Part shown: positions 13,298-24,774 of the stretch, piece by piece
How positions within the stretch are numbered: position 1 is the first letter of the stretch
Layout of the letters: each line of letters begins with the position of its first letter
Source of the DNA: Dermatemys mawii
Lineage: Eukaryota > Chordata > Testudines > Dermatemydidae
Reading direction: 5' to 3'
DNA: 64,000 nt
Assembly: GCA_007922305.1 (NCBI GenBank)
Contig: ML677335.1
Location: forward strand, 22,069,933-22,133,932
Made by a program: the position numbers and the translations under genes
The notes under the pieces: model-generated
Databases searched by the model: none
Told to the model about the DNA's origin: nothing
What the model saw: only the letters and a program-made list of their open reading frames with translations

Positions 13298-14291
13298 GCT
13301 ATCACGGAAGATTTGGCTTTGTGGCTCAATACAATATTTTAAAATTTCCCTCATTAAAATGGCCCTAGCTTAAAAGCCTTGTCTGAGAAATTCCAAACCG
13401 TCTCCAGTTAAAACAAAACAATAAAATGAATTTGTTTTAACAAATACCGTGATCAAGCTGGCAATTAGAAATTTTTTCAACAGCGTTCTTCTCATTATTT
13501 ACTGATGCACAATCCACTGCTGAGCGAAATTGATTTCTCTCTTGCCTCTACTTAATAGCCTGCTGCTATTCTTTATTACAATTCCAATTTACCATCTGAG
13601 GAATGGGTAGACAGTGTACACATGCACTATTTAAAAGCTGGGTTCCAGCAATTGTTATTCCTCTGAAATTAATACAATTCTTACAGACAATTGGTTTGCT
13701 ATACCTATACATTGGTTTGCTGTTACGTCTCCTTTACAGGAGACCATTAAAACAGTCTTGATAGTGCAGCCCGAGATCAAATCTGAGACAGTCTATGGAA
13801 AATTGCAATGACATCAGTTTGATCCATACCTGGACTCTTATCAGTCTGCATTTATTTTCTTTCACTGACTACCTTGTTGCTATTAGTATATATTTCACCA
13901 ATAAGCCCCTGATTCTGAAAAGCACACAAAACCTGGGGCCTGACTCTGGTCCTTGCTGAAGCCCTTTTACACTGTTCTTGTGGAAAGGCATTGCAATGGC
14001 CCCAGGGGAATCCCCTATCACTTCTCTGCTCCATATTAGGGGTATGCTCAGCAAGTGGCCAGATGTTCTAAGCTCTAGCAATTCTGGGCTGCAGTCTAGG
14101 TAAAGCTGCTGGAAGCTGCAGCAGACCAGGGTTACAGTGAGGGGATGCATCAACCCCTGGGTCAACCCAAAGCCCAAGAAAGGCAAAGGGGGTCATAAAA
14201 CTTCCTTTGTCCCCTGATCTTGTCCCTTCTCTTGAAAGGTGCAGCACAGACTCAGCCCTACAGCCTTCTGCTCTCTGTTGTACATCTCTAC

Positions 14292-14555
14292 TTAGGGTTT
14301 GTCTACACCTGAAATGCTACAGCTGCACTGCTATGGTGCTTCATGTGTAGACACGCTGGGTAGGCAATCCCCCTCCCTCAGATGCAGTAGCTAGGTCAAC
14401 GGCAGAATTCTTTTGTCAACCTAGCACCGTCTACAGTGGGACTTAGACCAGCTCAACTACTCTGCTCAGTGGTGTGGATTTTTCACACCTTGAGTGATGT
14501 AGTTAAGCTGACTACTAATTACTAAATTTATAATTTTCTAGTACAGACCAAGCCT
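14292..14555. mobile_element. Turtle-type 'GTCTACAC' palindromic MITE
   Basis: It starts TTAGGGTTTGTCTACACC and ends TAGTACAGACCAAGCCT, diverged inverted termini. The interior has paired segments such as GCTAGGTCAACGGCAGAATT with TTGTCAACCTAGC, and GTGTGGATTTTTCACACC, so the strand can fold into stacked hairpins. It matches a very common turtle MITE from memory. No coding capacity. Confidence 0.7.
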
Positions 14556-14734
14556 CCATCTGCATGGGAGATCCAGCCACGCTGCACACAAAGAGCTAGC
14601 AGATGCAGTCTTACTCATGTGGCTGGGCATCTATTCACATAAGAAGTCTCCCACTGGCTACTCACATACAGGATGCACCACCACATCACTGTATGGCTTT
14701 AACAATCCCCATGTAGCTATACTGGTACACTCCC

Positions 14735-14890
14735 CACCCCTACTGCGGCCAGTTTTATGTTGGTATAAGGGTGCCTCTAATGGTATAGCTTATTCCTGTA
14801 TGGAAAAGGAACAACATATGTTGGAATAAGGTACCTTTTAAACCAATAAAACTGCATCTGCACAAGTGATTTTACTGGCATAATTCATTT
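14735..14890. mobile_element. Probable diverged MITE fragment
   Basis: Phrases such as TTATGTTGGTATAAGGGTGC, TTGGAATAAGGTACC and AAACTGCATCTGCACAAG resemble the interior of turtle 'TACACTGGTATAA' MITEs. Ends not defined. Confidence 0.35.
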
Positions 14891-15508
14891 GGAAGTGGGC
14901 GGGGGGAAGGAAGCATCTTTTTTCTTTTATTTTTTTTTTAATGGAAATAATTAAAACTAGTACAAAATCTGAGTGTGGGCCAGGCCTCAGGCAAGGGAAT
15001 GAAAGACTGATTAAAGCACTGAGTAGGGGTAAACCCTGCTCCTGCTAGGACCCTGTGTGAAGAATCCAGCTGCCTTTTGCCTTTCCCACTGTAGGTGCAG
15101 AATGTGCTGACTCTGATTTTTGCCAGCTGCTGCAGAGCCCTTAGTTCTGTTCTGAGCTTTGTCATTCTTTATTTCCCAGTGCCCCTCCCCCACTCCGAGC
15201 CTTTTTATATGGGACAGGGGCTACGTGTCATCTCAGAAACCCTGTGGTCATCTGCATCAATCCCCACTATAACTCACTGCTTTCCAGAGCTCCCCGCAGC
15301 CCTGGCCTGCAGCAGCAGGAATAGCAACTCTCCCAGGAAAGCCAAGGGCTGCCAAGTTCTGAGCACTTGTTGGGCCTCCATACTTCATTGTGTGGGATTT
15401 TGTTCCTTTTAGCTTTTAGAAAATCGCTCAATATTTGTCCTTGAGAGAGAGCCTTTTTACTCTTCATTGGTGTGATTTTAATTCCCAGGTGGAAGGGAGC
15501 ATCTGGGC

Positions 15509-15632
15509 TAGGGTGACCAGACAGCAAATGTGACAAATTGGGACAGGAGGTGGGGGGTAATAGGAGCCTATATAAGAAAAAGACCCCAAAATCGGGACTG
15601 TCCCTTTAAAATTGGGACATCTGGTCACTCTA
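15509..15632. mobile_element. TAGGGTGACCAGA hAT-like MITE, 124 bp
   Basis: The left end TAGGGTGACCAGA and the right end TCTGGTCACTCTA are inverted with one mismatch. A perfect 8-bp duplication ATCTGGGC flanks it (15501-15508 and 15633-15640). The interior reads GGGACAGG, CCTATATAAGAAAAAG and CGGGACTGTCCC. Another copy, in inverted orientation, is at 24473. Confidence 0.88.
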
Positions 15633-15784
15633 ATCTGGGCTCCACTTAGGCCTGGTTTATTTTGCTGCCATCTGATGTGTATAAACAAGATATTGATATT
15701 CTGGCTGTTAAAGTAGTTTCATGTTGGATTGCTAAAATTCCCGCCCTGTCCTTAAACTTCAAATTGTTTAACACATCTCAAAAT

Positions 15785-16309
15785 CAGAGATTTTCAAACT
15801 GGGGGGCATGCCCCCATAGTGGGCCATGAACAAAAGTTCCAGGGGGCAAGGAGCAACGCCAGGCAGCTTATGCCAGCTCTGCACAGCAGTGCCTAGGCCA
15901 ACCCCATGACTTACCTCAGTGAGCTAACCAGCCTGTGGTCAATGTCAGCATTCACCATGGCTATGCTGATTTCCACTCCCAGCAGCCCCATCACTGGCTG
16001 CACCTTCCCCCACCCTGAAAACCTGAGGAGGGAGAGGCAAATATTGGCTCTGCCCTAGCAATGCACCCTGGCTGCAAGGAAAACGCAGCCTGCTGCTGAG
16101 TGAGCCTTGGTAAGTATCAGTGTATTTGAAACTTAAAGGTGTAGGTAATGTAATTAAAGTTGTGTTAAGGTCTCTGCTAGGTTTATGAGTCGGCTCACAA
16201 GTATACTTTTGCATGTGTCTGTTTTTTCTGGATTGGGGAGGGCACAACCAAAAATTGTAATTCAAAGGGGGATGGGGGAGTCTCATTGCAAAAAGTTTGC
16301 AAACCAGTG
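15785..16309. mobile_element. hAT-like non-autonomous element (CAGAGATTTTCAAACT)
   Basis: Left end CAGAGATTTTCAAACTGG, right end AAGTTTGCAAACCAGTG, partly inverted. Flanks CTCAAAAT (15777-15784) and GTCTAAAT (16310-16317) agree at six of eight positions, so this is an old copy. The interior holds a GGGGCATGCCCCC palindrome near 15803. Confidence 0.7.
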
Positions 16310-16317
16310 GTCTAAAT

Positions 16318-19300
16318 CATGATTCTCAACTCCTTTTCACTTGGCTTCAGTGTGACAGCCTCCCCTACAGGAGGAATTGCCCAATTTGGTGTGGGCTGAG
16401 GAATAGGGGAACACAAAGGCAGTTGAGAATTACCTGAGCCTTTGGGCTCTTTACATTTTAAAATGTTTCTACGGTGCCCTACATAAGTGGGGCTCATCCT
16501 GCCTGAGACCTCTGGTTACTACACTCATACAAATAATTAACAGGTGAAAAGGATCTGCTGCTAGCGCTATACTCTACTTGGTAAGAGCAGCTCTCTATTG
16601 TCTTGCAGACTATTCATCATTGCCAGACTTCCATCTAGTCAGCTTTCAACTCTCCTTTCCTGTTCCTTAAAGTCCCTCCCTAGAGATGCATACACAGCCC
16701 TGTTTGCTTCCTGAAATGGATTCTGGCAAAGCTGCTATTAGATTTCAATCTCCTGACTTGCAGTACAGTGACCAGTGGAATCATGCCAGCATGGAGCCCC
16801 AGTAGGTCAAGAAGGAACGTCATGAGGGGGGATTAAATGCAAGAGCCCTGTTGGCTCACACAGAAATCTTAAGCTCCCCATTCCCCACCTCAAATCAATA
16901 TTTTGGAGGGAGGGGACATTTGTTTTAGCAACTAAATTGTAAACACTGGCCATAACAGGGAAGAGAAATGTTCCACTTGACATAAGAAGTTGTCTGACTT
17001 TGCCCTGTATGTGCCATAGCAGGGGCTGCAATTTCTAATAGTACATAGGCTCCAGGTTGCCTGCTAGGACTCGGGAGTCTAACTACAGGTGGGAATATGG
17101 GGAAAACGAGAGATTTACTATTTTGTGTGGTACATGTTTTCACTGTCCAAGGACTAATACTAATAACCAAGGAAAAGTGAGTCATAAGTGGGTTCCAGTG
17201 CCCAAACCATGTATCTACCAAACAGGTTCACTGAGCAGTTCTTGTGGGCACACATCCTCACCCACATTCTAAGGAAAATACCTCTAATACCTTAAAGAAT
17301 GAAAGTGCCAAAACACTATTCCAAGCAGCTTTTAAGGATACTTGTTACTAGTTTGCTCTCTCCAGCATTATGAATGGTACTGGAGCCTAAGAGCAGCAAT
17401 TTGATTGATTGATTGCCACTCCCATTTGAAAGCATTGGAAATGACAGACATGCAAAGCTACATGATAAACTCATATAGTGCTTTAAAGGTGGAAACTGCA
17501 TTCCTGGAGTCCTATTTTCCACTATTAGGGAGTCACATGGCACCTTCCTTCAGGGTTGTTAAATATAAGTGTAACAAGGATTAATTAAGACCCAATTTAT
17601 TAAACAGCTGAAATTACTCCGTTTTCCTTGCGCTGTAGATGCAGTGAGAAGACTATCTTGTACTACACGCGTGTTTCCTTTAAACAGAACAAACTCTTGG
17701 CAGCTGCTGACTCCAATAGTTGTTCTGAATCTTTGGAACAAAGGGAGTTGCCTGAGTTTTGAACCCACCCTTCCAATGTCCCTGCCTCTGATGCTCCTGA
17801 TGTGTTCCCGAGAGGATGACTTTTGATGTCAGTAAGCTGCAGGAAGCAGCTGTCCTCAAAGCCACAGGTAGCCACAGTTTAAAAAAACCCAAGCTATGGA
17901 CATCTGGTCAGCAAGTCAGACGAATGCAACTGCCTAACATAGATCATGAGAAACACTGTACTGGCAACTTTGGAATATGTTTTTGTTGCATAGCACCCAG
18001 CCCCTGGCTCAGTCACCTCTGACACTTGCCTGATCTCCTTTGTCTCACTCAGAATCAGGAGTCTGGAATTTATAATCGAGCCCAGCTCTCTTATTCCCAA
18101 GAGGCACTAAACACTGCTGCCAACAAACAGCAAGCCAACCAAAGCCCATTGCTCTTTTCCTGGAGCTAGGATCATTTACATGATCTCAATATTAGCTTAG
18201 TTCTAAGAAGAATCTGTAAAGATGGCTGACATACTTCAGAGCGAACTGTTTGTTTCATGCTTCCAGTTCAGGAAGGGAAGGAAGGACTATTCCTCTGACA
18301 GTTAAAGCAGCCAAAATTTGTCATCTTAAAAACATTTTAGATGCAGGGGATAACAGCACTGTTTAAACACTAATTATGTCTCTCAGCAGCCTGAGCAGTG
18401 GTATGTTCCACTTTGCAGCTGGGAAACTGAGACCCAGATTAAGTGGTTTCCCTAAGGTGAAAATGTTCAAACCAGACTGGTAGGCTTAGAGGTTCTGTGT
18501 TTTGGCCCTAAGTCCACCATTTTTGCTCCCTCCTTTAAAGTTCTTAGGACTGTGTTGGCTCAAAACAAGAGTGGTACTATTAATAATGTGTGAGACTTAA
18601 AGGCAGTCTCTGTGGTTCAGTGCAATGGCACTCCAGGCAATCCTCATCTCCAGACTCCAGTATGGTCCTGACATTCACAGAGCCAGCAGGCCTGCTTCTC
18701 CTCACACTGCTCTGTTATCTGCTGACTCTTCATGGGGCTAGTGAGAAGACAGTCAAGTCCCATGGGACTCACCTAGGCTGGCCATCGGAGCACTGTACTT
18801 GGGCAACTCTGATCAAGACAGAAAACTACATGCTGGGAGCTGAACTATGCATGCACTGCACCTCGCTGCAGGAATGCTGGGAATTATCGTTCTAGCAGGT
18901 CATGCCTCTCCCTATTAAAGACACAGATGCTGCCCTAGGGCTCCTGGCAAGATGCCAGTGCAGGAAACAGCCTTCAGTTGTTCAACTCCTGAACTAAAAG
19001 CAGCAGCCAGGAAGATGTTGTTTTCAGCCCTGACAAAGAGGGGTCTGCATCTCTTTTCCACACCTCCCCTTCTATGTATGCATTTGGTTATAATTTCTGT
19101 GAACGTATTTGCCTGCTGTAGGTACCTCATTGTACAATACTACTAAGCTACTGTTCAGAGCAGTGAGCACTCGTTGTTCCTGCCTTGTGTCTTGGCAGCA
19201 GGGACACATGAGTTCTTTCTTTCTCAGAAAGCTTTGGGAACAGCTCCGCCCCTACACTCCGCTCCACATAAAGAGCCAAGTTAAGAAATAAACACATATC

Positions 19301-20599
19301 ACAGTGCAGCAGGAGATGCCACAGTGCGTCATGCTGCCTCTGTGCTTTGTGAACCCAGCTGGGCAGGCTCTGGGATGAGAACACTGGTTTTAAATTGCAT
19401 TAGAACTGCGCATACAAATTGCAGTTGGAGCACCGGGGTCTCTGCAATGAGCCAGGAACCCCATACTCTTGCCTCATTGTCATTTGTTTTCCCTTGCAAG
19501 TTTTCTAGGGTACACCGGGTGTGGGAGGGGGCATCAGAGAGGTGCTGTTGACAATCTCTTAGTCAGACTAGGATACGAATAGAATAGAATAGGAATAGAA
19601 TAGGAAAACAAAGCCGTGTGTCTCCCTGTCTCCTCCAGGCTGATCCCAGAGAATTCAAGGACTGATGCCTTCAGTTTTCTTAATCACTCCCCCTAGCAGG
19701 GGTTTTGTGCAGCTCAACTAGTTAATAGTCAACTACAATGGGCTAAAGTTAGAAAACAGAATTCGAGCCCACTATACGAATCATGGAGATGTTTGATGCC
19801 ATCTCTAATGAGGGCCAAGTGTTCAATTGTTTTGTTTGTTGAATAGGATTTCAAGAAACAAGTGAGGGAGGAATATGGTGGGGGAAATAGGTAGAGACCT
19901 ACAAATCTGAGGATATCCATGGACGATGTTTGCGGATTATGGCTCAGATGCGGATACAAATGTGTTATCCACTCAGGGATCCTGGGATCCGCAGGAATTA
20001 AAGATTAATATTTGATTTTCAAGACTGTCATCTGATTAAACCTCCAGGAATCCATCCATCCAGAATTGGCAACTTGCCCTTCCCCACCCCCTGCTTATGC
20101 TGTCAGCATCTCCTTGGAGTTGGCTGAATGCACATCAGCATTTCTTAATAACCTGACTGAGTTTGTGCTCCTCAGAGGGACGCTGATTTCTTCAGTCAGT
20201 GATGATCTCCTGTTCCACCTTTGCTTGCTCCTGCTCTTGTTCAGCTGCTTCTGCTACTGGTCAGTCAGACCACGGTACAGAACTTTTAGCAGTGTACTGG
20301 TAGCAGGGTTCACATGCTGAGTTAGTGTGTAGCAGGTCAGCGCACTGTAGATTTATACCCCCACTTGCCATGCGCTAATGAACCATGTAGCCAAACCCTT
20401 AGACGTGAAAGCCTTTCTTAACAAATATGTGCAAATCCATTTTGCTTAGCAGGCAGGAAGAACTCATGCCCTCCATACCTTTGAGATCAATTGGTGCATT
20501 TTGGGGGGGTCTGGTTCCTGACAATAAAGGGTCTGAAAACCATTCCAAATTATAGGGTCTCCTATCACAATCACAGGTGTGGCACATGTACAACAGGGG
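16318..20599. other. Non-coding region with one MIR-like scrap
   Basis: No gene is supported. At 18405-18450 GCAGCTGGGAAACTGAGACC followed by AAGTGGTTTCCCTAAGGT looks like a reversed MIR-type core. Short GAATA repeats lie at 19577-19602. The overlapping open frames of 60-113 residues match nothing. Confidence 0.5.
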
Positions 20600-21570
20600 G
20601 GAAATAAATTCCTCATGTCTTCCTGAGCTCCTGTTTGTGTGACCAACCTAATATCCTTCTTTGACTAGGTAACAAGCCTGGTGGACGGGGGTGGTGGAAA
20701 TGACTCCCTAGGAAGGAGTACTGCAGAAAATGATCTGGAGGTTATAGTGGATCAGACTAAATATAGGTCAACAATATAATAGCTTTTTTTGCATCAGTAA
20801 CTTCATTCTGGGATTTATTAGCAGAGTGTTGTAAGCAAGACACAAAAAGTAATTATTCTACTTTACTCAGAACTAATAAGGCCTCAGCTGGAGAATTGTG
20901 TCCGGTTCTGGGCACCACACTTCAGAAAAGATGTGGACAAATTGGAGAAAGGCCAGAGAAGAGTAACAAAAATGATTAAAGGTCTAGGAAACATGACCTA
21001 CAAGGAATGATTGAAAAATTTGGATTGGTTCAATCTGACGAAGAGACTGAGAAGGGCCATGATAACAGTCTTCAAGCATATAAACAGGGCCGGATTTACA
21101 ACTTATGTGCCCCGAGGCATAGTCTCTTTAGTGCCCCCCATCCCCGGCTTCAGCTGATCTTCGTGTTGCACATGGTTTTAGAGAAGTAAGGCGCCCCTAG
21201 GATGCTGGCACCCCTAGGCACATGCCTGCTGTACCTAATTGGAAATCCGGCCCTGTACGTAAAATGTTGTTATGAAGAGGAGAATGATAAATTGTTCTCT
21301 TTAACCACTGAGGACAGGACATGAAGTAATGGGCTTGAATTGCAAGGGACATTTAGGTTAGCAATTATGAAAAACTTCCAAACAACTGTCAGGGTGGTTA
21401 AGCATTGGAACAACTTATCTAGGGAGGCTGGGGAATTGCTGTCATTGGAGGTTTTTAAGATCAGGTTAGACAAACACCTTTCATGAATGGTCTAGATAAT
21501 ACTTAGTCCTACCTCAGTGCAAGGGACCTATCAAGTTCCTTTCTGGTCCTACATTTCTATGGCTCTAAAC
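20600..21570 (+). mobile_element. CR1 LINE, 3' part, internally deleted and interrupted
   Basis: At about 20637-20690 the plus strand codes (with a stop) for VTNLISFFD*VTSLVDGGG, the start of the CR1 reverse transcriptase. It then jumps to the C-terminal part (CTAGGAAGGAGTACTGCAGA onward), so several hundred bases of the RT are missing. The rest follows the usual CR1 3' region: CCTCAGCTGGAGAATTGTGT, TCTGGGCACCACACTTCAG, GGTGGTTAAGCATTGGAACA and a TTTCTATGGCTCT-like end. A hAT-like MITE (21085-21255) sits inside. The copy is dead. Confidence 0.85.
21085..21255. mobile_element. hAT-like MITE nested in CR1 (CAGGGCCGGATTT)
   Basis: Termini CAGGGCCGGATTTACA and GGAAATCCGGCCCTG form an inverted repeat. 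Flanks CATATAAA (21077-21084) and TACGTAAA (21256-21263) differ only by transitions, consistent with an aged 8-bp duplication. The interior includes TGCCCCGAGGCA and GCACCCCTAGGCAC. It interrupts the CR1 after AGTCTTCAAG and is therefore younger than it. Confidence 0.8.
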
Positions 21571-24464
21571 TATTCTTGGGTGCAGTGTTTTAGGTCAGGT
21601 TATATTTCACACAAATATCTTATATTTATTGAGGGCCTTTAATCTCTGAGTATTGTGTGTGCATGCCACAGATACACCTGATTCATCACCCATCACTGAA
21701 ATGCTGCCACTTCTGGGATGAGCCATAACAATGGGAAGAAGTTAGGCAGTTAGAAGAATTAGCTAGATATCTGGAGTCAACACGCCACTGGTGCTAATTA
21801 GAAAAAAATAGGATCTTTAATGATGGGAAGCGCTCTTGTGACCTCCAACCCATCTCAAAGATGGTGCCCTTAGCAGCAGATTGAGACATTACTTTAGCAC
21901 TGACTCAGAGGGCAAAGTGCCACCTTCTGATTCACCAGAACATGTTCCGAAGTACCTACATGTATTCTGAACATCTCCCATACCAGGAGTGACCCAGTAC
22001 GGTCTTTCTGAATGTGTGAGATATGATTCTAGCCTGAGGTGACACAGCAACTGTACAAATGGTGAAGTACTTTGTATATTAATAACATAAGACAGGTCAC
22101 CTTCTGAACAGCGTTCTCAAAGAAAGCAGCAGAGACATCAAGATTTAATTATTTGATACATTGCATAAAGGGGAATGATGAAACAGAAGCAATTTATTTG
22201 AGTCTGGGCAAATGTGGAACACATGCATGGAGGAGGATGCCTGCTCTGCCCTCCTTCTCCCTGTCTCTGTGGCCGCGTGCACACTCCTTACTCTTCTCTA
22301 GAGCAAATACAGCTCATCCATAAATGGAACCTGCTGGGTGCCCTCATGGCCCTTGGTTTATCTATGGAGCAAGGGCCGAGGGGAGGGAGAGTAGAGCAAA
22401 GCAAACTTACCTCAGCTGGAGTACTCTGAAAAATTCTAATGAGTCATGGACCAACGAGGGGCCTCTCACTCATGTTGAGGTTGGGGCAGGTTGCCTTTCA
22501 CCTGTCCCTCATCGCCTAAACTTGGGGGACTGACTTGCTCCACACTTCCCCCACCCTCTGGCCTGGTCACACTCCTCCTCCTGGTTCTTTTTAAGGTCAG
22601 GCAAGACCTCTCTCTTCCCTCCACCGCTCCCTCGCGCTCCTTATTTGGTCAGGTGTGTGAGAGGGTTGGGGATGTCTCAATGTCCGAGGCCACTGGCTTC
22701 CCATCATGGGTCTTGCAAGCCCTTCTCGCCTCTTTCACCTTTCTTCCTGCTCCATGCCTTCAGGGAGAGGGCTGGGCATCCAGAACCCATCAGTGCTGCT
22801 CCTTGGCCAGCAGAGTTGCCATGGACTGAGGTGAGGTGCTTCCTTCTCCAAGGATCTGAGCGCTCCACCTCCACAGCCCTACTGGGCCCAGGAGCAAGAG
22901 TCCTTACATGATAAAACTTCAGACATTATCACATCCTACACAAGCTATTTAATAAACCCTTCATTCTGAAGGACCTAAAGCACTTTGCAGATGACATATG
23001 TACAGCACCACTGAAATGTAGCCACCTCTGGGCAGAGGGCAGCTGTCAAGGTTGAGAATTTGAGCTCTAGTTTTAAAGCAAAGGAGTCAAGTCTAGAATT
23101 CTGTTGGAACAATGTCTTCACCAATCCGAGGAACGTTGAATCTTTCTCTTGCAGAGAGAAAGTCTTTTTTTAGTTAGTCTTTAAGGTGCCACAGGACACT
23201 TTGTCACTTCTCTTGCAGTGTAAATGCATGGCATGAATGTGCTGTCAGTCAATTTACACATACCTCCCAAGCAAGAAGAGCGTAGACAAGTTGCTGCTCA
23301 AAGGCTATGGTAAAATGTTCTGGAAGAGGGGCCAGGAAAAACAGGAATGAGTGACAACAATCACTGTACTAGTAGCGTTTGAGACTGATCTAGCTGCTGG
23401 TCTGCATTGTCACAGTGAGCTGATATGCAATAGGGGGCTCCCATGATTTCTCAGGTTGCAGGAGGAAGGTCGCTGAAGATCAGTCTCATTGAGGTTGTGA
23501 TGTACTCATTTGCTCTGAAGTAGAGTCCACACAGCCACAAGGCCACAGATCAGCCTTTACCAAGTGACTTCTCACAGGGGGCCTTCTCACACCAGCCAGC
23601 CCCTGTCCAGAGGACAGTTGTTATATGGTTAGCAATACCAGTGCCATTTTCCCACTGTGTTTCTAATAAGCTCTGCTAGTTCAGTGCACTCGGAATGCTT
23701 GGTTAGAATGGAGGGAAGGGTGCAGCAGCAGAGGCACGCATTGGTTTACTCCATTGCTGTCCCTAGTCAGTCTTTCAGATTCTGGGACATATGAACAGCA
23801 ACATCACCAATCCCCAAACAGACTGCACAGGTATAATACACTCCAAGATTTAAGGGAAACTTGGGTTTTGGTACTATAATGATTGCCTTCAGCAGACAGA
23901 ACAGTGCCTCCCTGACGCCAGAATGCCAAAAAAACTACTGTATGCCAGGCTAGATTGAAAGCGGTATCCTTTACAGTCAGCCCCTGGATTGTTCGCTGGC
24001 TGGGATCTTGGAGGGCCTTCCTGGGGAGTAGCTATGGAAGGGCACAAATGAATTAACTTATTCTGTGATCCCCTGTTCAGAATTTCAGTGACTAATATCC
24101 TTGTAGTGATTGTTTTCCTCTTGTGGCCAATGTCTTGCCTGAAAATAGGCTGTTTTAATGTGGTACAGTCTGACTCCTCACTAACCAAGTTTTCTTCTAA
24201 TGCAGCCACATCCCGTGGTTCAGAGCACTTGTGATTCTTTTTCAAGATGACTTTAGTGTCGGTGAAAGGTAACCAGATCAACCACCCTGGAGTCCTTTAG
24301 CTATAGAATGGGTATCCAAGTCAGCGATGTTCCACCAATGTGATTCAACCCAGAACTGGAGGGACTATCTCTATAGGCGATGAGTAGTTCAGTCTTGGAT
24401 GTCTGTAAATACAAGTCGCGGGTGAGTCTTAAATGATAAAAACTGGACAGTCATCCTCTCATCT
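21571..24464. other. Non-coding region, mostly unassigned
   Basis: A GC-richer stretch at 22200-22910 gives overlapping open frames without recognisable domains. A short Penelope-related fragment lies at 23160-23212. Confidence 0.5.
23160..23212. mobile_element. Possible Penelope-related terminal fragment
   Basis: TTAGTCTTTAAGGTGCCACA and the following GGACACTTTGTCAC resemble a sequence found at the ends of turtle Penelope-like copies. It is too short to be sure. Confidence 0.4.
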
Positions 24465-24472
24465 CATATTAG

Positions 24473-24591
24473 TAGAGTGACCAGATGTCCCTATTTTTGG
24501 AGCTTTTTCTTACATAGGCACTTATTGCCCCCACACACCGCCACCCCAATCTCCTGTCCCGATTTTTTACATTTGCTAGCTGGCCACCCTA
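24473..24591. mobile_element. TAGGGTGACCAGA-family MITE, 119 bp
   Basis: The left end TAGAGTGACCAGATGTCCC and right end GCTAGCTGGCCACCCTA are inverted. A perfect 8-bp duplication CATATTAG flanks it (24465-24472 and 24592-24599). The interior reads TTTTTCTTACATAGG and TCTCCTGTCCCGATTT, the reverse orientation of the copy at 15509. Confidence 0.87.
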
Positions 24592-24748
24592 CATATTAGC
24601 CACCAAGCATCTCTCAGGTGGTAACCACTTTCAGTCACTATCAACCTCTGCTAGATTGGAACCAGTGACCCTGTAGTGAAATGCTCCCTTTTTCCATTTA
24701 ATATTATTTCCAGTTCTCTAGGTGTCTATTGGCAGTTGTCCCTCTATT

Positions 24749-24774
24749 AGGTTGTCCATGGAAATGGACAACCT
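24749..24774. repeat. Perfect 11-bp inverted repeat with GGAA loop
   Basis: AGGTTGTCCAT and ATGGACAACCT are exact complements four bases apart. No adjacent gene. Role unknown. Confidence 0.6.

Noticed and set aside
23889..24281. 130-residue minus-strand open frame
   Set aside because: No family resemblance and no splice or promoter context.
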